From the NCBI GenBank assembly GCA_029785685.1, contig JAFLZE010000002.1, forward strand, positions 71,886 through 135,885: 64,000 nucleotides of DNA, read 5' to 3'. Every line of letters starts with the position of its first letter. The first letter of the stretch is position 1. Below the pieces are notes generated by a model that saw only the letters and a program-made list of their open reading frames with translations, had not been told where the DNA came from and searched no databases. A program made the translations under genes and the position numbers. This DNA comes from Nitrososphaerota archaeon. GTDB lineage: Archaea; Thermoproteota; Nitrososphaeria; Nitrososphaerales; UBA183. Below are positions 8,130 to 15,102 of the stretch, piece by piece.

Positions 8130-8510
8130 CTAGGACGGTCGTCCATCTTCCTCTGGATAGACCGACTCATACTTCTCGGTCTTGGGGACGATGCAGAGGA
8201 ACTCCGCGTCCTGGTCACCCGTGTTCAGGTACCAGTGCATGGTGCCTTTGGGGATGTAGATGGAATCCCCCTCCTTCACTTCGTGGGTCTGGCTACCAAT
8301 CCCCACCTTGTACCGGCCCCGCAGGACATACTGTTCGTGTTCTATCGAAGGATGAAAGTGTTTCGGGATGCTCCCTCCCGGCCTGATTCTGAACCTTCTC
8401 ATCTCGAAGTTTGGCGCGCCATCGTGTCTGTCGACCAGCCATTCAATCTCAGTGTCGACAGCATTCTCGACAGGCTGCGGCCTCACTGATTTGTCTGGCT
8501 TCACCGTCAT
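8130..8510 (-). CDS. cupin-domain protein
   Basis: A 126-residue single-cupin protein. Motif 1 is near residues 45-65 (G-x-x-I-P-K-H-F-H-P-S-x-E-H-E-Q) and motif 2 near 83-98 (GDSIYIPKGTMHWYLN), giving the usual His/Glu metal ligands. Cupins of this size are metal-dependent dioxygenases, isomerases or ligand sensors, and the sequence does not distinguish these. It stands alone between priS and a small membrane protein on the same strand, without overlap. Confidence 0.82.
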   Translation of the reverse strand: MTVKPDKSVRPQPVENAVDTEIEWLVDRHDGAPNFEMRRFRIRPGGSIPKHFHPSIEHEQYVLRGRYKVGIGSQTHEVKEGDSIYIPKGTMHWYLNTGDQDAEFLCIVPKTEKYESVYPEEDGRPS

Positions 8511-8566
8511 TGCGCATGATATCCCGTGCAGTCTGCTTTAAGATAACCGCTCCCGGAGCGGGCAGT

Positions 8567-9037
8567 CTAATACATTGGGTTGGGGGCTAACGCAGCTTCC
8601 CTCAGCATCATGAAGCCATTTATCACCATGAGTCCGCCCACCAGAAGCATCCCGAAGCCAAGCAGCGACTCCGGTCCCATGGCAGATGCCATCCCTCCCA
8701 TGGAGGATCCGGTCAGCAGCATGAGGAGACCATAGACTATCATGAGCGCCCCGAAGGCCTTCATGTGAGCGGCTCCGAATGCCGATGTGCTCGCCACAGC
8801 GGACGCAAAGACAAGAATCCCCAATGTTACAACCCCGACCCCCAGTGGGAACTCGGACCCGGCGTATTGGACCGTCAGCATCCCCGCATTGAGCACAGGC
8901 ATGGGGTTCTGGGCGGGACCCGCCATGAGCTGATACCCCGAGTATAGGTCCAAGGAGGCGCCCACCAGTCCGAGGACGAACCCGAAGAGCACAGAAGCGC
9001 TGCGGATTACAACCAGGCGGGCGCCCTCGCGAAGCAA
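8567..9037 (-). CDS. small four-helix membrane protein, unknown function
   Basis: A 156-residue protein with four strongly hydrophobic segments (about 10-33, 56-80, 85-107 and 122-144). It has a glycine/alanine/methionine-rich fourth helix region (LLTGSSMGGMASAMG) and a short cytoplasmic-type N-terminus with three arginines. I do not recognise a family. It is read on the minus strand from ATG 9037, separated from the cupin by 56 nt; no neighbours suggest a role. Confidence 0.6.
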   Translation of the reverse strand: MLREGARLVVIRSASVLFGFVLGLVGASLDLYSGYQLMAGPAQNPMPVLNAGMLTVQYAGSEFPLGVGVVTLGILVFASAVASTSAFGAAHMKAFGALMIVYGLLMLLTGSSMGGMASAMGPESLLGFGMLLVGGLMVINGFMMLREAALAPNPMY

Positions 9038-9162
9038 GGCAGTCTACTCTCGCGTGCCGCTATTTCAGGCATTCAGGGCGAGACATTCCGTCGCCGGCAT
9101 AAACCATCGAATCTGTTTTTGCCCGGACGGGCCGCAAATCCTAAGACCCCCAGGTCCGCCCT

Positions 9163-9819
9163 TTGAGCGTGAAAGTCGGTGGCTGTGAGTACAGGGACGA
9201 TGTGCTGTATGACCCCGAGCACGGGACGTGGGGGCGCCTTGAGGGGAGCCTTTGGAGAGTCGGCGTCACCCCCCTCGTCTCCTGGCTGTCAGGGGGATTC
9301 ACTGCCGTATCGATAAAGCCAGAAGGATCCCGGATCGCCGAGGGAAACTCTCTGGCCTCGGTGGAGGGTCCCAGACACTTCGATGTGGTCCGCGCCCCGT
9401 TTGAGTGCGTCGTAAGGAAACCCAATGAAAAGCTCAAAGAGAAACCGCGAATCATAAACAAGGATCCCTTCGGCGACGGATGGGTGGCGCTGGTTGAGAA
9501 GACTGGCGGACAGTCCAGGCTTCGTCCGCTCAAAGACGCCACGTCGACGATTGAAGAGAGACATCGTTCCATGAAGGTGCGCTGCTTCGCCGCCTTCCCT
9601 GATGTCGAGCTTTACGAGGTCGGAGCCGAGTGCTCTGTCGTCCTCGCGCGGCTGGACGAGGAACTCGCGAAGTCCTCCCGGGGGACGGTCGTCCATTTGG
9701 TCTCCGACGACCCTACCGCTGAGATCGAGATGGTCAGGTGGCAGGACCAGACCGGAAACTCCCTCCTAGAGGTGCGCTTGGAAGGCGCGCTGCGTCACTT
9801 CATAGTGAAGAAGGGCTGA
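9163..9819 (+). CDS. GcvH-like (lipoyl-domain) / TusA-like fusion protein lacking the lipoyl lysine
   Basis: Residues 1-113 follow the glycine cleavage H protein fold: a Y-x-P-E-H-G-x-W-type N-terminus, RVGVTPLVSWLSG, the hammerhead VEGPRHFD, and INKDPFGDGW. The lipoylated lysine of the VES-x-K motif is replaced by Arg (R71), so lipoylation is not expected. Residues 138-218 follow the TusA sulfur-carrier fold, with the carrier-type cysteine at C157 (VGAECSVVLARLDEEL), the D-D-P-T-A-E-I middle and a final RHFIVKK strand; the usual Pro of the Cys-Pro motif is missing. TTG 9163 or GTG 9169 may start the gene. It ends 3 nt from a convergent rhodanese, hinting at sulfur transfer. The fold calls rest on motif reading and should be confirmed. 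Confidence 0.66.
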   Translation: MSVKVGGCEYRDDVLYDPEHGTWGRLEGSLWRVGVTPLVSWLSGGFTAVSIKPEGSRIAEGNSLASVEGPRHFDVVRAPFECVVRKPNEKLKEKPRIINKDPFGDGWVALVEKTGGQSRLRPLKDATSTIEERHRSMKVRCFAAFPDVELYEVGAECSVVLARLDEELAKSSRGTVVHLVSDDPTAEIEMVRWQDQTGNSLLEVRLEGALRHFIVKKG

Positions 9820-9822
9820 ATC

Positions 9823-10674
9823 TCACTTTTCGATGGGATAGCGTATAGAGTTACCCCACTCAGTCCAAGAGCCGTCATAGTTCTTAACATCTGGATATCC
9901 CAGCAGGTACTTCAGAACGAACCAGCTATGGGAAGAGCGCTCCCCAATCCTGCAGTAGGTAATCACCCCCTTGTCTCTAGTGACTCCCTTGGAGGTGTAC
10001 AGTGCTTCCAGCTCCTCCCTTGGCTTGAAGGTCCCGTCAGCGTCGTTTACCGCCATCCCCCAGGGGATGTTCTTCGCGCCTGGGATGTGGCCTCCCCTCT
10101 GGGCTGCCTCGTTGGGGTACTCCGGCGGTGCGGTTATCTCACCTGTGAACTCCTTCGGACCCCTGACGTCGATGAGGACCTTGTCGGGCTTCCCCACCGC
10201 GGCCTTCACCTCGTCCCTGTACACCCTGACCTCTGTGTCGGGTCCGGCGGCGCTGAACTGGGCGCGCGGGTACGACGGGACGTCCTTGGATATCAGCCTG
10301 TCCTCTAGCAACCATTTCTTCCTCCCGCCGTCCATCAGCATGACGTTATCGACCTTGTGGTACTTGAGGTCCCAGAACGCGTAGGCAGCGAACCAGTTGT
10401 TGAAGTCACCATAGAGGACCAGGGTAGAGTCGTTGGAGATGCCGTTGCGCTGGAGGAGATTCTCCAGTTGCTCCTTGGATAGGATATCCCTATTCAGAGG
10501 GTCGTTCATGTCTTTCTTCCAGTCGAAAAGGACAGCTCCTGGGACGTGCCCCTGGCTGTAGTTCGCAGCCGGGTCGTAGTCGACCTCGGTGACCCTTACT
10601 TTGGGGTCGTGCAGGTGTTCGGAGACCCACTGGGTGGATACGAGGACCTTCGGATGCAAGCGGCTTTCACTCAT
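9823..10674 (-). CDS. sseA: thiosulfate/mercaptopyruvate sulfurtransferase (tandem rhodanese)
   Basis: A two-domain rhodanese (283 residues) that moves sulfane sulfur from thiosulfate or 3-mercaptopyruvate through a cysteine persulfide. The inactive N-terminal domain has YSQGHVPGAVLFDW. The catalytic domain has HIPGAKNIPW and the active loop YCRIGERS, with catalytic C241. The CRxGER-type loop is more typical of thiosulfate sulfurtransferases than of the mercaptopyruvate enzymes. It starts at ATG 10674, with a TATA box 28 nt upstream and a 22-bp dyad overlapping the start of transcription. It converges on the GcvH/TusA-like fusion. Confidence 0.92.
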   Translation of the reverse strand: MSESRLHPKVLVSTQWVSEHLHDPKVRVTEVDYDPAANYSQGHVPGAVLFDWKKDMNDPLNRDILSKEQLENLLQRNGISNDSTLVLYGDFNNWFAAYAFWDLKYHKVDNVMLMDGGRKKWLLEDRLISKDVPSYPRAQFSAAGPDTEVRVYRDEVKAAVGKPDKVLIDVRGPKEFTGEITAPPEYPNEAAQRGGHIPGAKNIPWGMAVNDADGTFKPREELEALYTSKGVTRDKGVITYCRIGERSSHSWFVLKYLLGYPDVKNYDGSWTEWGNSIRYPIEK

Positions 10675-10695
10675 ATTATAACATATGTGATAATA
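10674..10695. promoter_or_regulatory. 22-bp palindromic operator at the rhodanese start
   Basis: TATTATAACAT followed by ATGTGATAATA, a dyad with 10 of 11 base pairs matching. It spans the predicted transcription start and abuts the ATG of the rhodanese, between TATA box and coding region. A bound protein would block initiation, so a repressor site is likely. The regulator is unknown. Confidence 0.62.
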
Positions 10696-10697
10696 CC

Positions 10698-10706
10698 GAT
10701 TTAAGG
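10698..10706 (-). promoter_or_regulatory. TATA box for the rhodanese gene
   Basis: CCTTAAATC on the minus strand, centred 28 nt before ATG 10674. It predicts a leaderless transcript starting inside the palindrome. Confidence 0.55.
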
Positions 10707-10723
10707 GTTCCTCGCTCGGAGCG

Positions 10724-10827
10724 TTGTTGAATAACTCCGAACCAGGCCAGATTTATGTTAAGTCGCACAGGAGTGGCTCGCCAGACAACCAGGTAGAATT
10801 ATCATAGACACGGTAGTTATTCAACAA
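10724..10827. repeat. 13-bp inverted repeat enclosing about 78 bp (possible small element remnant)
   Basis: TTGTTGAATAACT at 10724-10736 and its exact reverse complement at 10815-10827 face each other in a non-coding gap. Just outside both arms lies the same CGCTCGG heptamer (10712-10718 and 10832-10838), in direct orientation. The 104-bp unit has the shape of a MITE or deleted insertion sequence, but there is no second copy in the window to prove it. It could also be a long-loop RNA hairpin. Confidence 0.4.
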
Positions 10828-10889
10828 GTCTTCGCTCGGCGCTCACAGTCACGGGGAGGAGTACGGAGGATAGCCGATGGTAGGCGCCT

Positions 10890-12398
10890 CTAATCCGAGG
10901 CCGTTGTCGGGGCGTACTTCGGAGGGGTCCGGTGGCGGGTCGCCTGCTCGAATGCGTAGGAGAGCCTGATCAGGGTCGGCTCGCTGTAAGCGCGTCCCAT
11001 GAAAGTGATGCCTACCGGGAGACCGAACACGAAGCCTGCTGGGACGGTGATTGCAGGATACCCTGCCAGGGCCGTAGGCTGGGACGAGCCCCCTCGACTG
11101 TGGTCTCCATCGATGTGATCCACCACCCAGGCGGGCGACCCCGTCGGGGCCACCAGGGCGTCCAGACCGTGCTTGTCCATGACATAATCAATCCCCTCCT
11201 TCCTTGACAGCCTGAGGTTCTTCTTCAGTGCGGTCAGATACTTCCTGTCCTTCAGGCCTGCGGTCTCCTCCGCCTTGAGGAACAGGTCCTGGCCGAAATA
11301 CTTCAATTCCTTCTCGTGGTGTTTCTCGTTGAAGGCGATGACATCCTTCAGCGACCGTACCTTCGAGGACGCGAGCCCTGAAAGATATCGGTTCAGATCG
11401 GCCTTGAACTCGTGCAAGAGGACGACCATCTCGCCCTCATCCATCTGTTTCGCTGATGGGATGTCGGCTGGGTCAACGATGGTGGCGCCCAGGTCCCGCA
11501 TCTTACCTATCGCGGCTTCGGCTGCGGCATCTGTTTTGTCACTGTACCCAAAGTACGCGCTGCGCGGGACTCCGATTCGCGCGCCCTTCATCCCGTCGCG
11601 ATCCAAGAACTTGGCATAGTCTCGATGTGACTTCCCGATGCTCGACCGGGTCGACGGGTCTTCCCTGTCTACACCCACCATCACACCCAGAAGGACAGCG
11701 GCGTCTTCGACCGTCCTCGCCATTGGGCCTACCGTGTCCTGACTATGCGCTATTGGTACCACCCCTGTGCGCGAGACGAGCCCCAAGGTGGTCTTGATGC
11801 CGACGATGCCGTTGACCGAGGACGGGCAGAGCACCGAGCCGTCGGTCTCTGTGCCCAGGGCGGCGGCCGCGAGGCTGGCAGCCGCAGCCACTGCCGAGCC
11901 CGAACTTGAACCGCAAGGAGACCGGTCCAGGGAGTAGGGATTGCGCACCTGCCCTCCCCGGGCGCTCCACCCGCTGGAAGAGTTGCTGGAGCGGAAGTTG
12001 GCCCACTCGCTGAGGTTGGTCTTTCCGAGTATCACCGCCCCCGCCTCACGGAGGCGCGTCACGACGTAGGCGTCTCGCCTAGGCCTGGAGCCTATCAGGG
12101 CCAGGGAACCTGCGGTGGTCTCCATCCCGTCAGCCGTGGCGATGTTGTCCTTCAGAAGCACCGGGATGCCGTGCAGCGGCCCTCGCGCGCCCTTCTTCCT
12201 CCTCTCTTCATCTAGGTGCCGGGCCATCGCAAGAGCATTCGGGTTGATTTCAGCGATCGAATTCAGCCTGGGTCCAGCCCTGTCGAGTTTGGCAATTCGG
12301 TCGAGATAGCCTCGGACTAGGGCTATGGAGGTGAGCTTTCCAGCCTCCATAGCTGCTTGGAGTTCTAGTATCGTTGTTTCTTCAAGGCTCCTGAGCAA
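10890..12398 (-). CDS. amidase (amidase-signature family)
   Basis: A 502-residue amidase hydrolysing a carboxamide by the Ser-cisSer-Lys triad. Visible are LLKDNIATADGM (Lys), the Gly/Ser-rich signature CGSSSGSAVAAAASL and GTETDGSVLCPSSVNGI with the nucleophilic and bridging serines. It is of the GatA/peptide-amidase class but has no GatB or GatC partner nearby, so a free-standing amidase is more likely than a tRNA amidotransferase. The frame extends upstream over the end of pcn, but TTG 12398 is the best start: it gives the family N-terminus (S-L-E-E-x-T-I-x-E-L-Q) and lies about 28 nt after a TTTTA stretch. Confidence 0.88.
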   Translation of the reverse strand: MLRSLEETTILELQAAMEAGKLTSIALVRGYLDRIAKLDRAGPRLNSIAEINPNALAMARHLDEERRKKGARGPLHGIPVLLKDNIATADGMETTAGSLALIGSRPRRDAYVVTRLREAGAVILGKTNLSEWANFRSSNSSSGWSARGGQVRNPYSLDRSPCGSSSGSAVAAAASLAAAALGTETDGSVLCPSSVNGIVGIKTTLGLVSRTGVVPIAHSQDTVGPMARTVEDAAVLLGVMVGVDREDPSTRSSIGKSHRDYAKFLDRDGMKGARIGVPRSAYFGYSDKTDAAAEAAIGKMRDLGATIVDPADIPSAKQMDEGEMVVLLHEFKADLNRYLSGLASSKVRSLKDVIAFNEKHHEKELKYFGQDLFLKAEETAGLKDRKYLTALKKNLRLSRKEGIDYVMDKHGLDALVAPTGSPAWVVDHIDGDHSRGGSSQPTALAGYPAITVPAGFVFGLPVGITFMGRAYSEPTLIRLSYAFEQATRHRTPPKYAPTTASD

Positions 12399-12558
12399 CG
12401 ACCTATGAGGGTGCGATTGTGAAAGGTAAAACCGTTTGTGTGAACCTGCAAGCGATCTGAACAGGCCAGGCGACCATGCTGGTTCTGCAAGACGCCCATT
12501 GATGAGAACCCGCAGGTCTGTGACCTGCGTCCCAGTAGACAGCCTCGCCGGTGAGGCC

Positions 12559-13314
12559 TCAGTCGGACGAGACTCTGGGGGCGAGGAAGTAGGCCATCTT
12601 GGCACCTTGGTCGTTCAGCTTCAGCATGAGGCGGACCGGCTTCTTGGTAGAGTACTCCAACTCGACAGTGTCTACGACCCCGCCGAGGGCTTTCAGAATC
12701 CCAGAGATGTAATCTGTAGAGTACGTCGCCTTGCTCTCGGCGTTGGACTGTAGTTCGAGGACGTCCGCGTCATTTTTCGCGAGTGAGATTTCGGCCTTTC
12801 CGACGTCGCTTTTGCCTGAAAACGTCAGCTTGTCCTTCGTCGCGGTGAACGTGATCTGGTCGGAGACGACCGACACGTCGCCGAGAACCTTCTCCAATAT
12901 ACTCTTGGTAAGCGTCATCTTTGTGTCGAACTCGAGCTTAGGGAGCGGGGCAGAAGCAGCAGTACTCTCTATCAGGTGTATGTTGAACTCGCGCTTGTAA
13001 CCGTTGGTGAATCTTATCATGATGCTGTCGTCCTCGGCCGACGAGATCTCTACGCTGTCCTTGCTCTCAGCTCGCCCTATGGTCCGGACTAGGTCTTCGA
13101 CACGAATGGAGAACCGGAACGGCTTGTCACACTCATAGGCAGCCCATGCCGAGACCGGCCATGTAAGATCGACAAGCGCGACATGTGAGGGATCCATGGC
13201 CCGGAAGGTGATTCCCTCTGAATTGGCATCAAAGGTCGCCTCCTCGACGAGTGTCTTGACTGCAGCAGCCACGGCTCGCCATTCAACCGAACTTGACGTC
13301 CTTGCTAGAAACAA
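12559..13314 (-). CDS. pcn: DNA polymerase sliding clamp (PCNA)
   Basis: The ring-shaped processivity clamp that tethers polymerase, ligase, Fen1 and other PIP-box proteins to DNA. The 251 residues show the two-domain PCNA fold with F-x-A-M-D-P-S-H-V-A-L near residue 37, a middle connector after VEISSAEDDSIMIRF, and the C-terminal partner-binding tail AYFLAPRVSSD. The start is TTG 13314 (M-F-L-A-R-T, as in other archaeal PCNAs). It is monocistronic, preceded by about 200 nt shared with the divergent L44e operon promoter. Confidence 0.94.
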   Translation of the reverse strand: MFLARTSSSVEWRAVAAAVKTLVEEATFDANSEGITFRAMDPSHVALVDLTWPVSAWAAYECDKPFRFSIRVEDLVRTIGRAESKDSVEISSAEDDSIMIRFTNGYKREFNIHLIESTAASAPLPKLEFDTKMTLTKSILEKVLGDVSVVSDQITFTATKDKLTFSGKSDVGKAEISLAKNDADVLELQSNAESKATYSTDYISGILKALGGVVDTVELEYSTKKPVRLMLKLNDQGAKMAYFLAPRVSSD

Positions 13315-13469
13315 GGTGTGCTAGGTTCCTTGGTCCGGGTCAACCGGGATTGGATAATAAGCGTTGGCAGAAGCACGTCGAAGCGGGCATGCGCCTCCTG
13401 AAACTGAAGGTCACCGGCAGCCATCATGGCGTAAGCGGAGGTAGACGACCAGAGAATGAAGAACGGGCC

Positions 13470-13480
13470 AAACTTAAATG
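13470..13480 (+). promoter_or_regulatory. TATA-like box for the L44e-S27e-aIF2a-Nop10 operon
   Basis: AACTTAAATGC about 44 nt before ATG 13519. This leaves a leader of some 15-20 nt with GGTGA at 13510-13514 as a plausible ribosome-binding site. The 200-nt gap 13315-13518 between pcn and L44e holds nothing else I recognise. Confidence 0.5.
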
Positions 13481-13518
13481 CATGAGCAGGACCGGGGCCA
13501 ATCCGACCCGGTGAGAAG

Positions 13519-13797
13519 ATGAAATTCCCCAAGGAAATGAGCACCTACTGCCGTTGGTGCAAGCATCACACCAGTCACTCTGTTGGTCTCTACAAGAGAG
13601 GGAAGGAACGTGCAGGGTCTTGGGGGGCCAGAAGGCAGGCAGGAAGGAAGCGCGGCTATGGCGGCCAGAAGTTCCCGGAATTGATTCGAACGGCAAAGAC
13701 CACCAAGAAGGCGACCCTCCGACTAAAGTGCAAGGAATGCAACCGTGAAAGCATGCGCGATGGAATCAGGCTGAGGAAGGCAGAGATAGCAGCATGA
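13519..13797 (+). CDS. rpl44e: 50S ribosomal protein L44e (eL42)
   Basis: A small zinc-binding large-subunit protein near the E site. 92 residues with YCRWCKHHT (first CxxC) and LKCKECNRES (second CxxC), a central basic GARRQAGRKRGYGGQ stretch and K-F-P-E-L-I-R-T-A-K-T-T-K-K, all typical of archaeal L44e. It is first in a translation operon: the S27e ATG overlaps its stop by 4 nt. Confidence 0.96.
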   Translation: MKFPKEMSTYCRWCKHHTSHSVGLYKRGKERAGSWGARRQAGRKRGYGGQKFPELIRTAKTTKKATLRLKCKECNRESMRDGIRLRKAEIAA

Positions 13798-13991
13798 AGC
13801 GCGACCGGGAGCCGATACCTAAGACCAGGAGTTCGTTTCTGCTCGTGAAGTGCCCTGACTGCGGTGAGGAGCGGATACTCTTCACAAACTCGGCGAAGGA
13901 CATCGGATGTAGAGGGTGCGGGAGAAAGCTCGCCGAGAGCAAGGGCGGTAAATCGGTGGTCCTGGCTACCTTGGTCAAGCGGCTAGGCTAA
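13794..13991 (+). CDS. rps27e: 30S ribosomal protein S27e (eS27)
   Basis: A 65-residue zinc-ribbon ribosomal protein. It has LVKCPDCGEER and IGCRGCGRKLAE as the two zinc knuckles, with the normal length and order for archaeal S27e. It is coupled to L44e through ATGA and followed after 34 nt by aIF2-alpha, a gene order shared by many archaea. Confidence 0.96.
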   Translation: MKRDREPIPKTRSSFLLVKCPDCGEERILFTNSAKDIGCRGCGRKLAESKGGKSVVLATLVKRLG

Positions 13992-14025
13992 ACCGAGAAA
14001 TACCACTCAGGAGCTAGACGGGGAC

Positions 14026-14826
14026 ATGAGCGAAGACAGGTCACTTCCTGACCCGGGTGAGATTGTGGTCTGCACAGTCAGAGAGATTACGTCACATGGT
14101 ATCTATGTCAACCTGGACCAGTATGACGGAACCAACGGATTCTTGCACGTCTCTGAGATTTCCACCGGTTGGGTTAGGAATATCGATAGAGTGGCCAAGG
14201 TCTCCCAGAAGCTTATCCTGAAGGTCATCAGGGTGAACAGGGCGCGCAGAGAGATCGACCTTTCACTCAGGCAGGTGACCAACGAGGAGAGGCGCCAGAA
14301 GGTAATCGAATGGAAGCGGGAAGAGAGGGCACTGACCATCATCGACGCCGTGAGCAAGAAGGTGGGCATTGACGACGTTCATGTAAGGGAACTGAGGCAG
14401 AAGCTCGAGGGGGAGTTCGGCACCTTGTACGCCTCCCTGGAGGCGGCCGCGAGGAAGGGAGCTGAGGGGCTCTCAGGGGCAGGGCTCACAGATAAGGAAG
14501 CAGAGGCCATAGCTGAAATTGCATCGGAGAAAATCATACCTCCGAGGTACGAGGTGGGAGCATTGGTAGAGGTGTCCTCGAGGTCCCCCGAAGGTATAGA
14601 ACAGGTGAAGAAGACACTCCTAGCGGCCGCATCCACATCCTCTGCTGAGGTCCGCATCACCTACGCGGGGGCTCCGCACTACAGGGTGAGGATAACGGCC
14701 GACGACTACAAACAGGCCGAGAAGGCGATGGACGCAGTCCTTGAGAAGATTAAGGGCGGCGTGGGGAAACACGACGCGTTCGGCTTCAAACGCGAGATAT
14801 CGAGGAAGCATGGCGGGTCGTCTTGA
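14026..14826 (+). CDS. eif2a: translation initiation factor aIF2 subunit alpha
   Basis: Alpha subunit of aIF2, which with beta and gamma delivers initiator tRNA to the small subunit. The N-terminal S1 domain (residues 10-85) holds GEIVVCTVREITSHGIYVNL and GFLHVSEISTGWVRNI. A helical domain follows (about 90-170), and the C-terminal alpha/beta domain contains ITYAGAPHYRVRITADDYK. 266 residues is the expected size. The Nop10 start overlaps its stop (TTGA). Confidence 0.95.
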   Translation: MSEDRSLPDPGEIVVCTVREITSHGIYVNLDQYDGTNGFLHVSEISTGWVRNIDRVAKVSQKLILKVIRVNRARREIDLSLRQVTNEERRQKVIEWKREERALTIIDAVSKKVGIDDVHVRELRQKLEGEFGTLYASLEAAARKGAEGLSGAGLTDKEAEAIAEIASEKIIPPRYEVGALVEVSSRSPEGIEQVKKTLLAAASTSSAEVRITYAGAPHYRVRITADDYKQAEKAMDAVLEKIKGGVGKHDAFGFKREISRKHGGSS

Positions 14827-15017
14827 AGGGTCTGATGCTGAAGTGCACTCAGTGCGGCAGATACACGCTGGCTGAGAGTTGCCCCAGTTGCGGGACGAAG
14901 ACCATCACGGTCCATCCCGCCCGCTATTCGCCCGACGACAGGTACGCGAGGTATCGAAGTCCCCTGGCTTACGAAGATGGACAGCCTCAAAGCCCGACGG
15001 CGGCCGCGAGCACCTGA
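14823..15017 (+). CDS. nop10: H/ACA ribonucleoprotein subunit Nop10
   Basis: A component of the box H/ACA RNP that guides pseudouridylation, bridging Cbf5 and L7Ae. The zinc ribbon is KCTQCGRYTL ... SCPSCGTKT, followed by the Nop10 core H-P-A-R-Y-S-P-D-D-R-Y-A-R-Y-R near residues 31-45. TTG 14823 overlaps the aIF2-alpha stop; an in-frame ATG at 14835 also keeps the whole domain. The C-terminal tail is low in complexity. Confidence 0.93.
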   Translation: MKGLMLKCTQCGRYTLAESCPSCGTKTITVHPARYSPDDRYARYRSPLAYEDGQPQSPTAAAST

Positions 15018-15102
15018 AAACCCAAAATCCGCCCCCTGAACACGAACCCGCCGTACTACGATCTATCCTGCCGAGCATAGCTGAAGTGGGACGAGAGAGG
15101 AC

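Noticed and set aside
12399..12605. N-terminal extension of the amidase
   Set aside because: It covers the end of pcn in another frame and precedes the probable promoter; the amidase fold starts after 12398.
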